The notes beneath the pieces were generated by a model, which ran no database searches, had not been told where the DNA came from, and saw only the letters and a list, made by a program, of their open reading frames with translations. Positions 1 to 8,890 of a DNA stretch of 64,000 bases are shown here, piece after piece. The DNA lies in NCBI GenBank assembly GCA_021208685.1, contig JAJOJJ010000017.1:104654-168653 (forward strand), written 5' to 3'. This DNA is from Saccharospirillaceae bacterium (lineage in GTDB: Bacteria; Pseudomonadota; Gammaproteobacteria; Pseudomonadales; Oceanobacteraceae). How positions within the stretch are numbered: position 1 is the stretch's first letter; the number at the start of each line of letters is the position of its first letter. A program made the position numbers and the translations under genes.

Positions 1-1390
1 AATCCCGCTGCACACGATAACCGTCGGATTTATCCCAGTGGGCATTTTTAATGCCCAGATTTTCAGCCGGAACAAACTCCGTGTTAAACATATATCCATA
101 TTCAAGCTTAGCGGCCTTATTGGCCTCATAAATCACTTTCAGATGATCTCTGACAAAGTTTTTATATGCCTGATTATTACCGGCAACCAACCCCTGCGAT
201 TCAGCAGCCTCGACCATACCGTTAATGCCGATAGTCAGGAATTGCTTGTCCAGATTAATAAATCCGGCGTTGTAAACCGTCAGCATTCCGGCCTGAAGGT
301 ACTCTTCCATTAAGCGACGATAAGCCACCTGATAACGCTGCACCTTACTGATTTCTTCGGCAAGATCACGGCCATCCTGAACCAGCCGGTTCATATTGAC
401 TGTAATTACATTAATAGAACCGGTTGCCACGCCACCGGCTCCCAGCGAGTAAGAAAATGTATTGTCACTGATTTCACTGCGTAAGCGGCAGCAGGATGCC
501 AGACTGTCTGCACTGTCGGAAAGGTAGACGAAGAAAGAGCTTCCCCGGTTCAGGTGAGCGGCTATACTGCGGGCAAATTCCTGATCTTTACACTGCCCTT
601 TTTCGGTCAGCATGGCCACGGTGACAACCGGAAAGGTGAGGATGCTTTTACTGCGCTCAGCATTGAACCAATCCAGGAAAAAATGCTGCAGTTTATCCAG
701 CGTCTTCCAGCAGGGTTTGCTGAAATCAGGGAAGACGAACTCACCAAACATGCTGTCGAAATAGTTTTTGTCGTATAGCGAAAGATTCCAGAACACACTC
801 TGATAACCCCGGGCAGCGGCTGGCTGATTGATGGCATACACAACATGCTGAAGATGATTGGCAATCTGCTGACGATGGGTATTCAGATAATCATCGCCGT
901 AATCTTTGCGGGCAAAATAGTCGAAGTAAGTTAAAAATTCGACCGTAGCCACCGCGCCAGCGAACTGGCTGCTGACAGCGAAGACAAAATTCACGAATGA
1001 ACCACAGAACGATTCAATATGCTTCGGCGCCTGAGATTCGCCACCAAGCTTAGTCAGCCCGTCCAGTAAAAATGGATACATAGTTACCGATACACAATAG
1101 GGCTTCAGGCTGGTTTCATCATGTACATAAATCTCATGGCTCTCTATCTGGCGGATATATTCCTGTGCCAGATCATCCCCGAATAAATCGGCAATTTTTG
1201 CTGAAACCTGCGCACGGTTAATCTGCACAAAATAATCTTTCATCATCTCCGCTTCGAGCGTGGCGATATTCTTTTCGGTCACATTGGCATTAGCATCCAT
1301 CCGTGAGCCGTCGGCGGCATTTTGTGCAGCCAGATAATGTTCAATAAAATCCAGCTTATGCTTAATGTGCTCTGCGCTCAGTTTCAGCAT
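1..1390 (-). CDS. nrdD: Anaerobic (class III) ribonucleoside-triphosphate reductase NrdD, N-terminal 463 codons
   Basis: Oxygen-sensitive glycyl-radical enzyme that reduces NTPs to dNTPs in anaerobic cells; NrdG activates it. I read this frame from the reverse strand: it starts MLKLSAEHIKHKLDF at 1390 and stays open to the window edge, so the C-terminal glycyl-radical and zinc sites lie outside. Sequence typical of NrdD includes the ESFCGSFVNFVF stretch and the SYSLGAGGVATGSINVITVN stretch. The N-terminus begins directly with the catalytic-barrel leader and shows no obvious ATP-cone, unlike E. coli NrdD. It follows nrdG (stop 1419) on the same strand with a 28-bp gap, so the pair is one operon. 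Family call is firm; length and 3' end cannot be judged. Confidence 0.93.
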   Translation of the reverse strand, partial: MLKLSAEHIKHKLDFIEHYLAAQNAADGSRMDANANVTEKNIATLEAEMMKDYFVQINRAQVSAKIADLFGDDLAQEYIRQIESHEIYVHDETSLKPYCVSVTMYPFLLDGLTKLGGESQAPKHIESFCGSFVNFVFAVSSQFAGAVATVEFLTYFDYFARKDYGDDYLNTHRQQIANHLQHVVYAINQPAAARGYQSVFWNLSLYDKNYFDSMFGEFVFPDFSKPCWKTLDKLQHFFLDWFNAERSKSILTFPVVTVAMLTEKGQCKDQEFARSIAAHLNRGSSFFVYLSDSADSLASCCRLRSEISDNTFSYSLGAGGVATGSINVITVNMNRLVQDGRDLAEEISKVQRYQVAYRRLMEEYLQAGMLTVYNAGFINLDKQFLTIGINGMVEAAESQGLVAGNNQAYKNFVRDHLKVIYEANKAAKLEYGYMFNTEFVPAENLGIKNAHWDKSDGYRVQRD

Positions 1391-1418
1391 GATTCCGCTC
1401 CTTCAGAGTAGGCAATTG

Positions 1419-1865
1419 TTATTGATGAAATCTGTGATTCAGGCAGCGATTGCTGCGTAAATCCATAAAACGCTGATTTGTTAAGGGAGACTCCAGCCCC
1501 CCGAGATCCCGTAACCAGGGACCGGTTTTCAGGTAGGTCAGCTCAGCCTGCAGGCACGGAGCAACCGTATCGAGCCCGGTATAAAGACAGGTATTCAGTC
1601 CTTGCCGGCGGGCCAGCTTCAGCAACAGTAACAGCTGCGCTTCATGCCACTCTCCACCCATAAACAGCACGCAGCTGATCAGACCGGCGTATGTCTCCAG
1701 ACGCTGCCGGAAGTACTCTTCGGACAGCGGTTCACCCGCCATCGCGGGCCAGGTATCGGCACTGTGGCAACCGGGACAACGGAGCGGACAACCGCTTATG
1801 GTGTAGGCCAGAGAGACTTCTCCCGGCACTTCCTGGAAGACCACCTGTTCACGACTGAAATACAT
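1419..1865 (-). CDS. nrdG: Anaerobic ribonucleotide reductase activating protein NrdG
   Basis: Radical-SAM activase that installs the glycyl radical on NrdD. The cluster-binding motif CPLRCPGC (CX3CX2C) sits near residue 26, followed by a short radical-SAM fold; 148 aa is the usual size. The open frame extends further upstream to 1970, but I choose the ATG at 1865 (MYFSREQVVF) because homologous NrdG proteins begin just before this segment, a GGGG stretch precedes it, and the longer reading runs through the FNR/ANR box. First gene of the nrdG-nrdD operon. Confidence 0.93.
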   Translation of the reverse strand: MYFSREQVVFQEVPGEVSLAYTISGCPLRCPGCHSADTWPAMAGEPLSEEYFRQRLETYAGLISCVLFMGGEWHEAQLLLLLKLARRQGLNTCLYTGLDTVAPCLQAELTYLKTGPWLRDLGGLESPLTNQRFMDLRSNRCLNHRFHQ

Positions 1866-1944
1866 AAAACCCCATATGTAGTGTCTTAAATAACAAACAG
1901 ACACAAGATATGGACAGAGACTAACGAGAGACGGCCGAATAAAA

Positions 1945-1958
1945 TTGATCCAGATCAA
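1945..1958. promoter_or_regulatory. FNR/ANR box upstream of nrdG-nrdD
   Basis: Exact match to the FNR/ANR consensus: TTGAT-CCAG-ATCAA, inside a longer palindrome (AAAA and TTTT flanks). It lies about 87 bp upstream of the nrdG ATG. Binding by an oxygen-sensing FNR/ANR protein would switch the operon on under anoxia, which fits the oxygen-sensitive class III reductase. The site is seen directly; the regulator is not in this window. Confidence 0.85.
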
Positions 1959-2071
1959 TTTTATTTGCAAGCTACTCCGACATGGGTACCCGATACAGAG
2001 AACGGACGATCAGGAAAAGGGCCGTCAGCGCAATGGCCATTTATGGCGCAGTGGCAATGCAGAAAGAAACA

Positions 2072-2091
2072 AGCCGGGTTATTACCCGGCT
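2072..2091 (-). terminator. Rho-independent terminator after nnrS
   Basis: An 8-bp perfect inverted repeat (AGCCGGGT, loop TATT, ACCCGGCT), followed on the minus strand by a T-rich stretch. It lies 22 bp past the nnrS stop and separates nnrS from nrdG. Confidence 0.75.
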
Positions 2092-2112
2092 AAAGAATAT
2101 TGGCACAATGAC

Positions 2113-3300
2113 TTAGCCCGCGCGGCCGTCCGGCCGAGGACCAAGCAGAATGCGCGCATAACAAAAGACGAAGAGTATAAAAGCGCTACTCCACAACAAG
2201 GCCGACAGGCTGTAAAACAGCAAAGACTGTTGTGGCCAGAGTATCACTCCCAGAGAACGCAGCAGTGCAGCCAGCAGCAGCAGCGCAAACGACAGTGACA
2301 TTAACGGCCTTGGCTGCAGTGGCCGGCCGGAGTGCCCCAATGACACGCGGGCAATCATGGCCAGAATCATTCCGCCAACCGCTCCGGCGGTCAGTGCATG
2401 CAAAGCAGCACTGAAGGTGACCGGCCAGCCAAGGTAGTGCATCGCCAGCAACAAGAGGCCAAGTGGAATAAACCAATAGGCAAGATGCAATGACCACAGC
2501 AAGGGGATTTTCCAGGTAACCCGGATACGTAGGCGGGCAATCCGCAGCGCCTGACTGGCTGCCGTCAGCACCAGCAACAACGCCAGCACAAGGGGAGGTA
2601 ATAACAGATCAAGACGCAGCAGATAAATCACAAGCAACAACCAACTCGCCCCCAGCACCAGTTTTTCCAGCCAGGGAAGCGCTTCTGTTTTCGGCGTCAT
2701 ACTGCCATTGGCGGTAAACATCGGCATTACCCGACCGCCAATCACTGTAATCATTAATATCAGCATCCAGCTGACACTGTGACTCCCCCACTGCACCAGT
2801 GACATATCCTGCACCGCATTGCCCCAATGCATCACCGCATTGGCAAAGGTCATCAGCAACAACACCGGTACAAAGAAATAATTCCGCTGTTGTTTAACAG
2901 CAAACAACAGTCGCCAGAAAAACCAGGCGACCAGCGGCATAAATGCCATATCAACCAGCGCGGTAAACCACCAGGGCAAAAGATCACCGGCTAACATACA
3001 CAGCCGGCCAGCGAGCCATAAAAGCGTCAGCAATAACAGTGGCCGGCCATGGGTTGCCCGCTGCCCGGTCCAGTTTTGTACGGCAGTCAGTAAAAACCCT
3101 GCGACAATGGCCAAAGCGAAACCAAACAACATTTCATGGCTGTGCCAGAAAATACTGCTGCTACCCGGCAGCAGAATAATCCCCTGCAACGCCAGCCCCC
3201 AGAGCAGAATGGCCAGAGCACTGAAGGCGGCTCCCAGCAGAAACATCGGCCGGAATGCCTGGCCCCACAAAGGGTGGGCGGATACAGAGGGCATATTCAT
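2113..3300 (-). CDS. nnrS: NnrS family membrane protein
   Basis: NnrS proteins are polytopic, heme- and copper-containing inner-membrane proteins that protect cells from nitric oxide and accompany denitrification genes. The 395-aa product starts HPLWGQAFRPMFLLGA, the characteristic NnrS N-terminus, contains about twelve hydrophobic segments, and has the RVMPMFTANG and IARVSLGHSGRPL motifs. SD AGGAG lies 5 bp before the ATG. It sits 23 bp downstream of a NarK-family gene and probably ends that transcript. A role in handling NO made as a by-product of nitrate respiration is inference from family and context. Confidence 0.9.
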   Translation of the reverse strand: MNMPSVSAHPLWGQAFRPMFLLGAAFSALAILLWGLALQGIILLPGSSSIFWHSHEMLFGFALAIVAGFLLTAVQNWTGQRATHGRPLLLLTLLWLAGRLCMLAGDLLPWWFTALVDMAFMPLVAWFFWRLLFAVKQQRNYFFVPVLLLMTFANAVMHWGNAVQDMSLVQWGSHSVSWMLILMITVIGGRVMPMFTANGSMTPKTEALPWLEKLVLGASWLLLVIYLLRLDLLLPPLVLALLLVLTAASQALRIARLRIRVTWKIPLLWSLHLAYWFIPLGLLLLAMHYLGWPVTFSAALHALTAGAVGGMILAMIARVSLGHSGRPLQPRPLMSLSFALLLLAALLRSLGVILWPQQSLLFYSLSALLWSSAFILFVFCYARILLGPRPDGRAG

Positions 3301-3323
3301 AACACTCCTTAGAGCTTTGGCTT

Positions 3324-4805
3324 TCAGGCTTTCAGTTCCTGCTCAATCTGCCTGTCGACCGACGATACATAATATTCGTCAGAGAAAGCGGATTCCGGTT
3401 CTTTCAGCCACATCAGGCAAACAAGCCAGCTGATAAAACCACCGGCAGCGATAATAAAGAAGAACTGATTCGCATCCACAAAGGTGTAGATGGTCAGATA
3501 AAACACTGCTCCCACATTACCATAAGCACCCGCCATACCGGAGATCTGTCCGGTCAGACGACGCTTAATGGATGGAATAATACCGAAAGTGGCACCTTCC
3601 GCTCCCTGTACGAAAAATGAAGTAAATACCGTAATTGCAACGGCAATAACCAACGGCCAGGAAGAATTCAACAGCCCCATCAGTGCAAAGCCTATCGCAA
3701 TGCCCAGCATATAACTCAGCATCACAAAGCGACGGTTACCCAGACGGTCGGAAACCAGCCCACCCATAGGCCGGGCAACCAGATTAACGAAGGCAAAAGA
3801 AGCGGCAATTAAACCCGCAGCGGTCGGAGACAGACTCCAGGTTTTTTCAAAGAACATCGGCAGCATAGAAACAACCGCCAGTTCTGCACCAAAATTAGCG
3901 AAATAGGTACTGTTCAGGGCTGCCACACTGTTAAACGGATATTTATCGTCTTCCGGTACACCCTTTTTCAGAATCGGCACATTTACCCGCAGAATCTGCA
4001 CAATCTGATAAACCACAATGGCAGCAATAACGGCATACGCAATAGCCGCACCTGTCGCATCCAGATAACCCAGTTTCTGGATACGCCATACCAGCACAGC
4101 CAGAATACCCACCAGAGGAATGGTCCACAGAATCAACTTAACCATGTCACCCCAGCTGCTGACCTCTAGTGCAGCGGTTTTCCGCGGTTTACGATGCACG
4201 GTTCCGACCGGACCATCGGTAATGGCAAACCAGTAATAAACGCCGTAAGCCGCCATCACAAATGCACTCTGTGCAATTGCCCAGCGCCAGCCGTCATCAC
4301 CGCCATACATGGTAATGGCAATCGTTGGCAAGGTCATAGCTGCTGCAGCCGAACCAAAGTTACCCCAGCCGGCATAAAAGCCTTCGGCAAAACCAATATC
4401 TTTAGGCTTGAACCACATTGCAGTCATATGAATACCAACCACAAAACTGGCACCAATAGAACTCAGCACCAGACGGCTGACCAGTAATTGGGTACGTGTT
4501 TCGCCAAAAGCAAACGCCAGCGCCGGAATGGCCATGGTTACCAGCAGTACAGAGAACACCCGCCGCGGGCCAAAACGATCCAGCGCCATGCCAACAATAA
4601 TCCGTGCAGGAATGGTCAGCGCTACGTTACAGATAGCAAAAAGTTTCAGGTCTTCTGCGGTCAGCCAGTTAACACTTTTCAGCATGCTGCTGGCCAGCGG
4701 AGCCATATTGAACCAGACGTAGAAGGTGATAAAAAACGCAATCCAGGTCAGGTGCAGTGCTTTTATTTCAGGATTTTTGAATTTAAAGACGTCTGCAACT
4801 TGCAT
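3324..4805 (-). CDS. narK: NarK1-type nitrate/nitrite transporter (MFS)
   Basis: Inner-membrane major-facilitator protein of 493 aa with about twelve membrane spans. The nitrate-signature motif AGWGNFGSA is visible near residue 145, and RPMGGLVSDRLGNRR is the MFS loop motif. The N-terminus resembles the NarK1/NasA (type I, probable nitrate-proton symport) branch rather than E. coli NarK. A GGAG SD precedes the ATG. It is the second NarK-family gene here; in pseudomonads and Paracoccus such pairs split nitrate entry from nitrate/nitrite exchange. That division of labour is inferred. Confidence 0.9.
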   Translation of the reverse strand: MQVADVFKFKNPEIKALHLTWIAFFITFYVWFNMAPLASSMLKSVNWLTAEDLKLFAICNVALTIPARIIVGMALDRFGPRRVFSVLLVTMAIPALAFAFGETRTQLLVSRLVLSSIGASFVVGIHMTAMWFKPKDIGFAEGFYAGWGNFGSAAAAMTLPTIAITMYGGDDGWRWAIAQSAFVMAAYGVYYWFAITDGPVGTVHRKPRKTAALEVSSWGDMVKLILWTIPLVGILAVLVWRIQKLGYLDATGAAIAYAVIAAIVVYQIVQILRVNVPILKKGVPEDDKYPFNSVAALNSTYFANFGAELAVVSMLPMFFEKTWSLSPTAAGLIAASFAFVNLVARPMGGLVSDRLGNRRFVMLSYMLGIAIGFALMGLLNSSWPLVIAVAITVFTSFFVQGAEGATFGIIPSIKRRLTGQISGMAGAYGNVGAVFYLTIYTFVDANQFFFIIAAGGFISWLVCLMWLKEPESAFSDEYYVSSVDRQIEQELKA

Positions 4806-4826
4806 AACGATCTCCTGTAATGATTT

Positions 4827-5285
4827 CTACATGCTGGGCAGAATGAGTAATGGACACTGCGCCCGTCTGGTTAAAAATGAACTGACGCTGCCAAAGGTCA
4901 TATAATCGAGTTCATCCACAAAGTAGGTCAGTGAACGGGCGATAAAGCCGCCGTCCGGTTCATGGCTGTGACGGGCAATAACAAGGAGATCCGGGCGTAA
5001 CTTCTCTGTCGCTGCGAGTAACATTTTCCGCGCGTCACCATCCAGCAGCAGAGTTTCAGCGCTTATTTTCTCGTTCTGACATAACGTCTGAGCCTCAGCC
5101 AGAAAGCCTTTCAGTTCATCAACTTCGTCATTAAACAGTGCTTCATTGTTCTCGGTGATATCGCGGGGATTCTCGGCAACCGCAACCAGAATAAGCTGCG
5201 GTTTAAGCGAACCGAACATGGTAATGGTTCGTGCCAGTGCCAGCTTCGCATTACGCGAACCGTCATAAGCAATCATGATTTTCAT
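4827..5285 (-). CDS. Universal stress protein (UspA family)
   Basis: Single-domain Usp of 152 aa. It begins MKIMIAYDGSRNAKLAL, the Usp strand-1 motif, and ends with a GSVSSFLTRRAQCPLLILP stretch that corresponds to the C-terminal nucleotide-binding region. I place the start at the ATG at 5285, whose ATGA overlaps the stop of the CBS gene (translational coupling); an in-frame GTG at 5294 is the alternative. Pseudomonas Usp proteins under ANR control support anaerobic survival; a comparable role is suggested by the position between two nitrate transporters. Confidence 0.88.
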   Translation of the reverse strand: MKIMIAYDGSRNAKLALARTITMFGSLKPQLILVAVAENPRDITENNEALFNDEVDELKGFLAEAQTLCQNEKISAETLLLDGDARKMLLAATEKLRPDLLVIARHSHEPDGGFIARSLTYFVDELDYMTFGSVSSFLTRRAQCPLLILPSM

Positions 5286-5800
5286 ACCATGCACTCCCGT
5301 TCATCAGCGCAGAATTCAGAGCTTCTGTGAAACACAAACCGGATCAGATCCATGGCGGTTATTACCCCCGCGACATTGCCATCACGGGTAACAAACACGC
5401 GGTGAATATGTTTTTCAAGAATGGTATCAGCAACGACTTTGATATCGTCATTGACATCAATGGTAATAACATCGGGAGTCATGATCTGATAAACCATGCA
5501 TGACTTATTAATGTCTTTTACCCAGTTTTTCAGATCCTCTTCCGGCACTTTCATATCGTATTCGCGCCGGTAAAGACGACTCAGTGCAGCTTCCTTCTCA
5601 TTAATATCAAGACTATTAAAGCGAAAGACATCACTGACGCTGACAACGCCAACAAGTTTATGGTCATCAGCAACAACAGGAACAGCAGAGATATCATGGC
5701 TAACGAAGAAGTCAGCAAGACGCTGTATAGTCCATCCTTGATGGGCGACAAAAACTTCACCATTTATGATATCTCCAGCTTTTAAACTCTTATTTCTCAT
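5282..5800 (-). CDS. CBS-domain pair protein
   Basis: 172-aa cytosolic protein made of two CBS motifs: the first near residues 10-65 (DISAVPVVADDHKLVGVVSVSD) and the second near 100-160 (ending VAGVITAMDLIRFV). CBS pairs bind adenine nucleotides and act as energy-state sensors, but there is no fused catalytic domain, so the effector is unknown. It overlaps the downstream usp gene by 4 bp and follows a NarK gene by 41 bp, so it is a member of a nitrate-respiration operon. Function beyond ligand sensing is not predictable. Confidence 0.87.
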   Translation of the reverse strand: MRNKSLKAGDIINGEVFVAHQGWTIQRLADFFVSHDISAVPVVADDHKLVGVVSVSDVFRFNSLDINEKEAALSRLYRREYDMKVPEEDLKNWVKDINKSCMVYQIMTPDVITIDVNDDIKVVADTILEKHIHRVFVTRDGNVAGVITAMDLIRFVFHRSSEFCADERECMV

Positions 5801-5841
5801 AAGTCACCTGAATTAAATGTTTAGTATTGAAATCAGAGGTC

Positions 5842-7437
5842 TTAAGGGTTGTAGATTTCTGAACTTTTTCTCAGATAGAACCACCAGTTAATAACCAGAC
5901 AAAGTGCGTAGAAAACTGCAAAGCCATACATTGCCAGCTCTGGAGTACCGGCTTTAATCTGAGAACCCATCACTTTAGGGGCAATAAAAGCACCATAAGC
6001 GGCAACCGCAGAGGTCCAGCCAAGAACAGGGCCTTTCATCTGCTGGTCAAAGATCACACCGATACTGCGGAATGTTGAGCCGTTACCAATGCCGCTGGCT
6101 GCAAACAACACAATAAACAGCAGCATAAACACCATAAAGTAGTCATTAGGGTTGGAAGAATTGTAGGCCTGCATCATTACATAACCTGTTGCAACCGAGG
6201 CTGCCACCATTACAGCGGAGATAATCTGCGTAACAATAGAGCCGCCGACTTTATCGGAAATCCAGCCACCAACCGGGCGGATTAATGCACCAACAAAAGG
6301 CCCGATCCATGCCCAGGTAAGAGCGCTCGGAGCATCAGGATTTACCACACGGATCATTTCGCCATCCACGCCTGCCTGCATCATTTTTCCGAAAATAACG
6401 GTAATAGAAAGAGGTAAAGCAGCAGAGAAACCGATAAATGAACCGAAGGTGAGGATGTAAAGCACGGTCATTGACCATGTATGTTTGTTACGGAAAATTT
6501 TGAACTGGTTTTTGATATTAGGCTGAATACTTCCGGGAATCATACGCAGAAGGATCAGAGTCAGAATGATAGTGAATGGCAGAGCCAGCCACATACCAAT
6601 CATTCCCATCATGTAGATACCAACCGCTGCAGTAAAAAGAGCAATGGCATACAAGCCAATGATTTTTCCGAAGGCAGCTAAAGGATGTCCTGGTTCAGGA
6701 GTCACCACGTTCAGATTATTCATACCAAACCAACCGGCAAAGGCCAGTGGGATTAACATTAACAGCCAGATAAAGCCGGCATTCTGAATCCAGGTTTCTG
6801 AACCTGCCTCAATACGACCGACCAGAGTTCCGCTGGCAGATTGCAGAACCATAGGTTCACCAGCCAGAGGGCCAAACAGACCGACAGTCATCACCAGCGG
6901 AATCAATATCTGCATAGTGGTCACACCGAAATTACCCAGCCCGGCATTCATGCCCAGACCGTAGCCCTGCTGGCTTTTCGGAAAAAAGGTACTGATATTA
7001 CTCATGGAACAGGCGAAGTTGCCGCCGCCAATACCAGACAGCAATGCCATTAACTGAAACACCCAGTAAGGGGTTCCGAGTTCCATCAGCGCCATACCGG
7101 TACCCAGCGCCGGAACCATCAGCAATGCTGTAGTCAGAAAGACGGTGTTACGGCCACCGGCAATGCGGATCATAAAGGATGCCGGAATCCTCAGCGTTGC
7201 CCCGGATAAGCCAGCAATGGCAACCAGAGAAAATAACTGCTCGGTACTGAAATCAAACCCGAGATTTTTCATCTGCGTGGTGATCATTCCCCACATAAGC
7301 CAGACGGCAAAGCCAACCAAAAGGCTGGGAATTGAAATCCACAGATTCCGGCTGGCAACCTGCTTCCCCTCCTGCTCCCAGAACGCCTTGTCCTCCACGT
7401 CCCATTTTTCAATGTAAGCTGAACCTTTAGTCGCCAT
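5842..7437 (-). CDS. narK: NarK2-type nitrate/nitrite transporter (MFS)
   Basis: 531-aa MFS protein of the E. coli NarK-like (type II) branch. The cytosolic leader IEKWDVEDKAFWEQEGK resembles the NarK N-terminus; NAGLGNFGVTTMQ is the nitrate signature 1 and SGIGNGSTFRSIGVIF the second. RPVGGWISDKVGG is the MFS loop. It probably brings nitrate in or exports nitrite for the NarGHI enzyme, whose active site faces the cytoplasm. It starts its own transcription unit: a terminator lies upstream at 7661-7687, and an ANR-like site lies about 130 bp before the ATG. Confidence 0.92.
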   Translation of the reverse strand: MATKGSAYIEKWDVEDKAFWEQEGKQVASRNLWISIPSLLVGFAVWLMWGMITTQMKNLGFDFSTEQLFSLVAIAGLSGATLRIPASFMIRIAGGRNTVFLTTALLMVPALGTGMALMELGTPYWVFQLMALLSGIGGGNFACSMSNISTFFPKSQQGYGLGMNAGLGNFGVTTMQILIPLVMTVGLFGPLAGEPMVLQSASGTLVGRIEAGSETWIQNAGFIWLLMLIPLAFAGWFGMNNLNVVTPEPGHPLAAFGKIIGLYAIALFTAAVGIYMMGMIGMWLALPFTIILTLILLRMIPGSIQPNIKNQFKIFRNKHTWSMTVLYILTFGSFIGFSAALPLSITVIFGKMMQAGVDGEMIRVVNPDAPSALTWAWIGPFVGALIRPVGGWISDKVGGSIVTQIISAVMVAASVATGYVMMQAYNSSNPNDYFMVFMLLFIVLFAASGIGNGSTFRSIGVIFDQQMKGPVLGWTSAVAAYGAFIAPKVMGSQIKAGTPELAMYGFAVFYALCLVINWWFYLRKSSEIYNP

Positions 7438-7561
7438 GATATTCCCCTGTTAATCAGATCATGACTTCATAATCACCCTGTCTTAATAAGGCAGCAATAG
7501 GCGGAAAAACTGCAAAAAAAGCGCTTATTAAAAGCTCTACCCATAAGGGGATTGGGGATTT

Positions 7562-7575
7562 ATGACACAGATCAA
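7562..7575 (-). promoter_or_regulatory. Candidate ANR/FNR-like site upstream of narK
   Basis: Read on the minus strand the sequence is TTGAT-CTGT-GTCAT, matching 8 of 10 positions of the TTGAT-N4-ATCAA consensus. It lies about 130 bp upstream of the narK2-type gene. The first half-site is perfect and the second is degenerate. I see no convincing NarL heptamer pair next to it, although short TACC-type words occur at 7543-7660. Confidence 0.4.
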
Positions 7576-7660
7576 TCAGATCCGGAGAGTTGATACTGAA
7601 AGCTGATTATCGACAGTATTCAAGGGCATAGGGAGTACCTACTTTGGGCAATATCTACCC

Positions 7661-7687
7661 AAAAAAAAACGCCTGCAGAGCAGGCGT
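7661..7687 (-). terminator. Rho-independent terminator ending the narGHJI-ppi-porin transcript
   Basis: Perfect 8-bp stem ACGCCTGC / GCAGGCGT with a 3-base loop, followed on the minus strand by a run of eight or nine T. It lies 17 bp beyond the porin stop and before the narK promoter region. Confidence 0.85.
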
Positions 7688-7704
7688 AAAGGAGGAGGCT
7701 TCAC

Positions 7705-8850
7705 CTAAAAAGAAAGGCCGCACCAGAGCCAGAACTTATCAATATCAGAATTATTTCCAGAAGCATCATAGCCTGCATACTTAAGCCCGCTACTAATGTT
7801 TTTATTAAAGGAGTAGAGAAGCTGAAGATTCAATTCTGAACCAAGATCGTCCCCACCTTTATCAGTTGAATATTCATGATATGCAACCAGAGCTTTGATT
7901 CCATTAACATTTCCAGAAACCCGAACATAAGAATCAGAAAGACCATCATCCTTTGTAAGCAGGAATCCATCCGCCCAGCCATTAAAAGCATGCTTGGTTG
8001 CCAGCGGAGTCTGGAAACCGTACTCACCATCGTCACTTCCCAGGGTTTCATTACCAAGAGTAAGGTTGACTCCCTGCAGGGTTGCTCCGGCCTCAACATG
8101 ATAATAAATCGCGTCTTTATCACCATTCTTATATGCCGATTGAGTAGCAATCTCGGCCAGATAATTGACCTTGATATCATCCAGCGATTTCTGACCAGCC
8201 AGGCTGACGCCATAGGTATCGTAATAAAGATCGGAATCGTCAATATCAACCAGATAGGCATATGTCACCAGCTTACCGGCCGATAGTTTGTCAAAGGCAA
8301 GATTCAGTGCATGCCCGGTGATATCCCTCTCTGAAAAATTGATATCATTGACCTGATTAATATAAGCGTAGGTAACCCCAAGACCGTCTTTTTTATACTG
8401 CAGAAGCGCAGCATCATAAGTCTGCTCATTCTGCCGCCAGCCTACGTTGCCGATAAACCGGGCGTTATCCAGAATAATACGCTGACGGCCAACAACAGCC
8501 GTTAATGCTTCTTTTGTGTAAGACAGCTGTGCCCGGTTGATTTCGGTATTGACCGGATCAGCCACAGGATCATAACCGCTGCTCTCAGGTGCATAGTCGT
8601 CAATAACGCTTCTGACATCCTCGATTTCAGCAAGAGCCTTCAGCCCACTGTAGTTATCTGTCTCATAACCAATGCGGCTTCTCAGTGTTAATGCGGTGGC
8701 CGACTTTGTCAGGTTGTCTGTGTCATTTGTTTCATAGCGAAGACGGAAATCAGCCGGAAAGTTTCCGGGAATGCCATCAAAGCTCTGAGAAAAAACCACA
8801 GGGGAAGCCAGTAATAAAGCACTGGCCAAAGAACTTAGTTTAAAGATCAT
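7705..8850 (-). CDS. Outer-membrane beta-barrel porin (alginate-export-like fold) in the nar operon
   Basis: 381-aa exported protein: a signal peptide (MIFKLSSLASALLLASPVV..) is cleaved around residue 22, followed by alternating beta-strand sequence and a C-terminal aromatic residue (WLWCGLSF), typical of Omp85-assembled barrels. The segment DFRLRYETNDTDNLTKSATA, together with RSRIGYETD and later VVGRQRIILDNARFIG, resembles the alginate-export (AlgE-like) barrel family. I choose the ATG at 8850 because an AGGAGA SD lies 7 bp before it; a longer frame starts at 8886. It lies 40 bp downstream of the isomerase gene, so it is co-transcribed with narGHJI. It may be a nitrate/nitrite or small-anion pore; the substrate is inference. 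Confidence 0.75.
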   Translation of the reverse strand: MIFKLSSLASALLLASPVVFSQSFDGIPGNFPADFRLRYETNDTDNLTKSATALTLRSRIGYETDNYSGLKALAEIEDVRSVIDDYAPESSGYDPVADPVNTEINRAQLSYTKEALTAVVGRQRIILDNARFIGNVGWRQNEQTYDAALLQYKKDGLGVTYAYINQVNDINFSERDITGHALNLAFDKLSAGKLVTYAYLVDIDDSDLYYDTYGVSLAGQKSLDDIKVNYLAEIATQSAYKNGDKDAIYYHVEAGATLQGVNLTLGNETLGSDDGEYGFQTPLATKHAFNGWADGFLLTKDDGLSDSYVRVSGNVNGIKALVAYHEYSTDKGGDDLGSELNLQLLYSFNKNISSGLKYAGYDASGNNSDIDKFWLWCGLSF

Positions 8851-8890
8851 CGTGCTCTCCTTTTGTAAATGAGCACTGAGTACCATTTTA

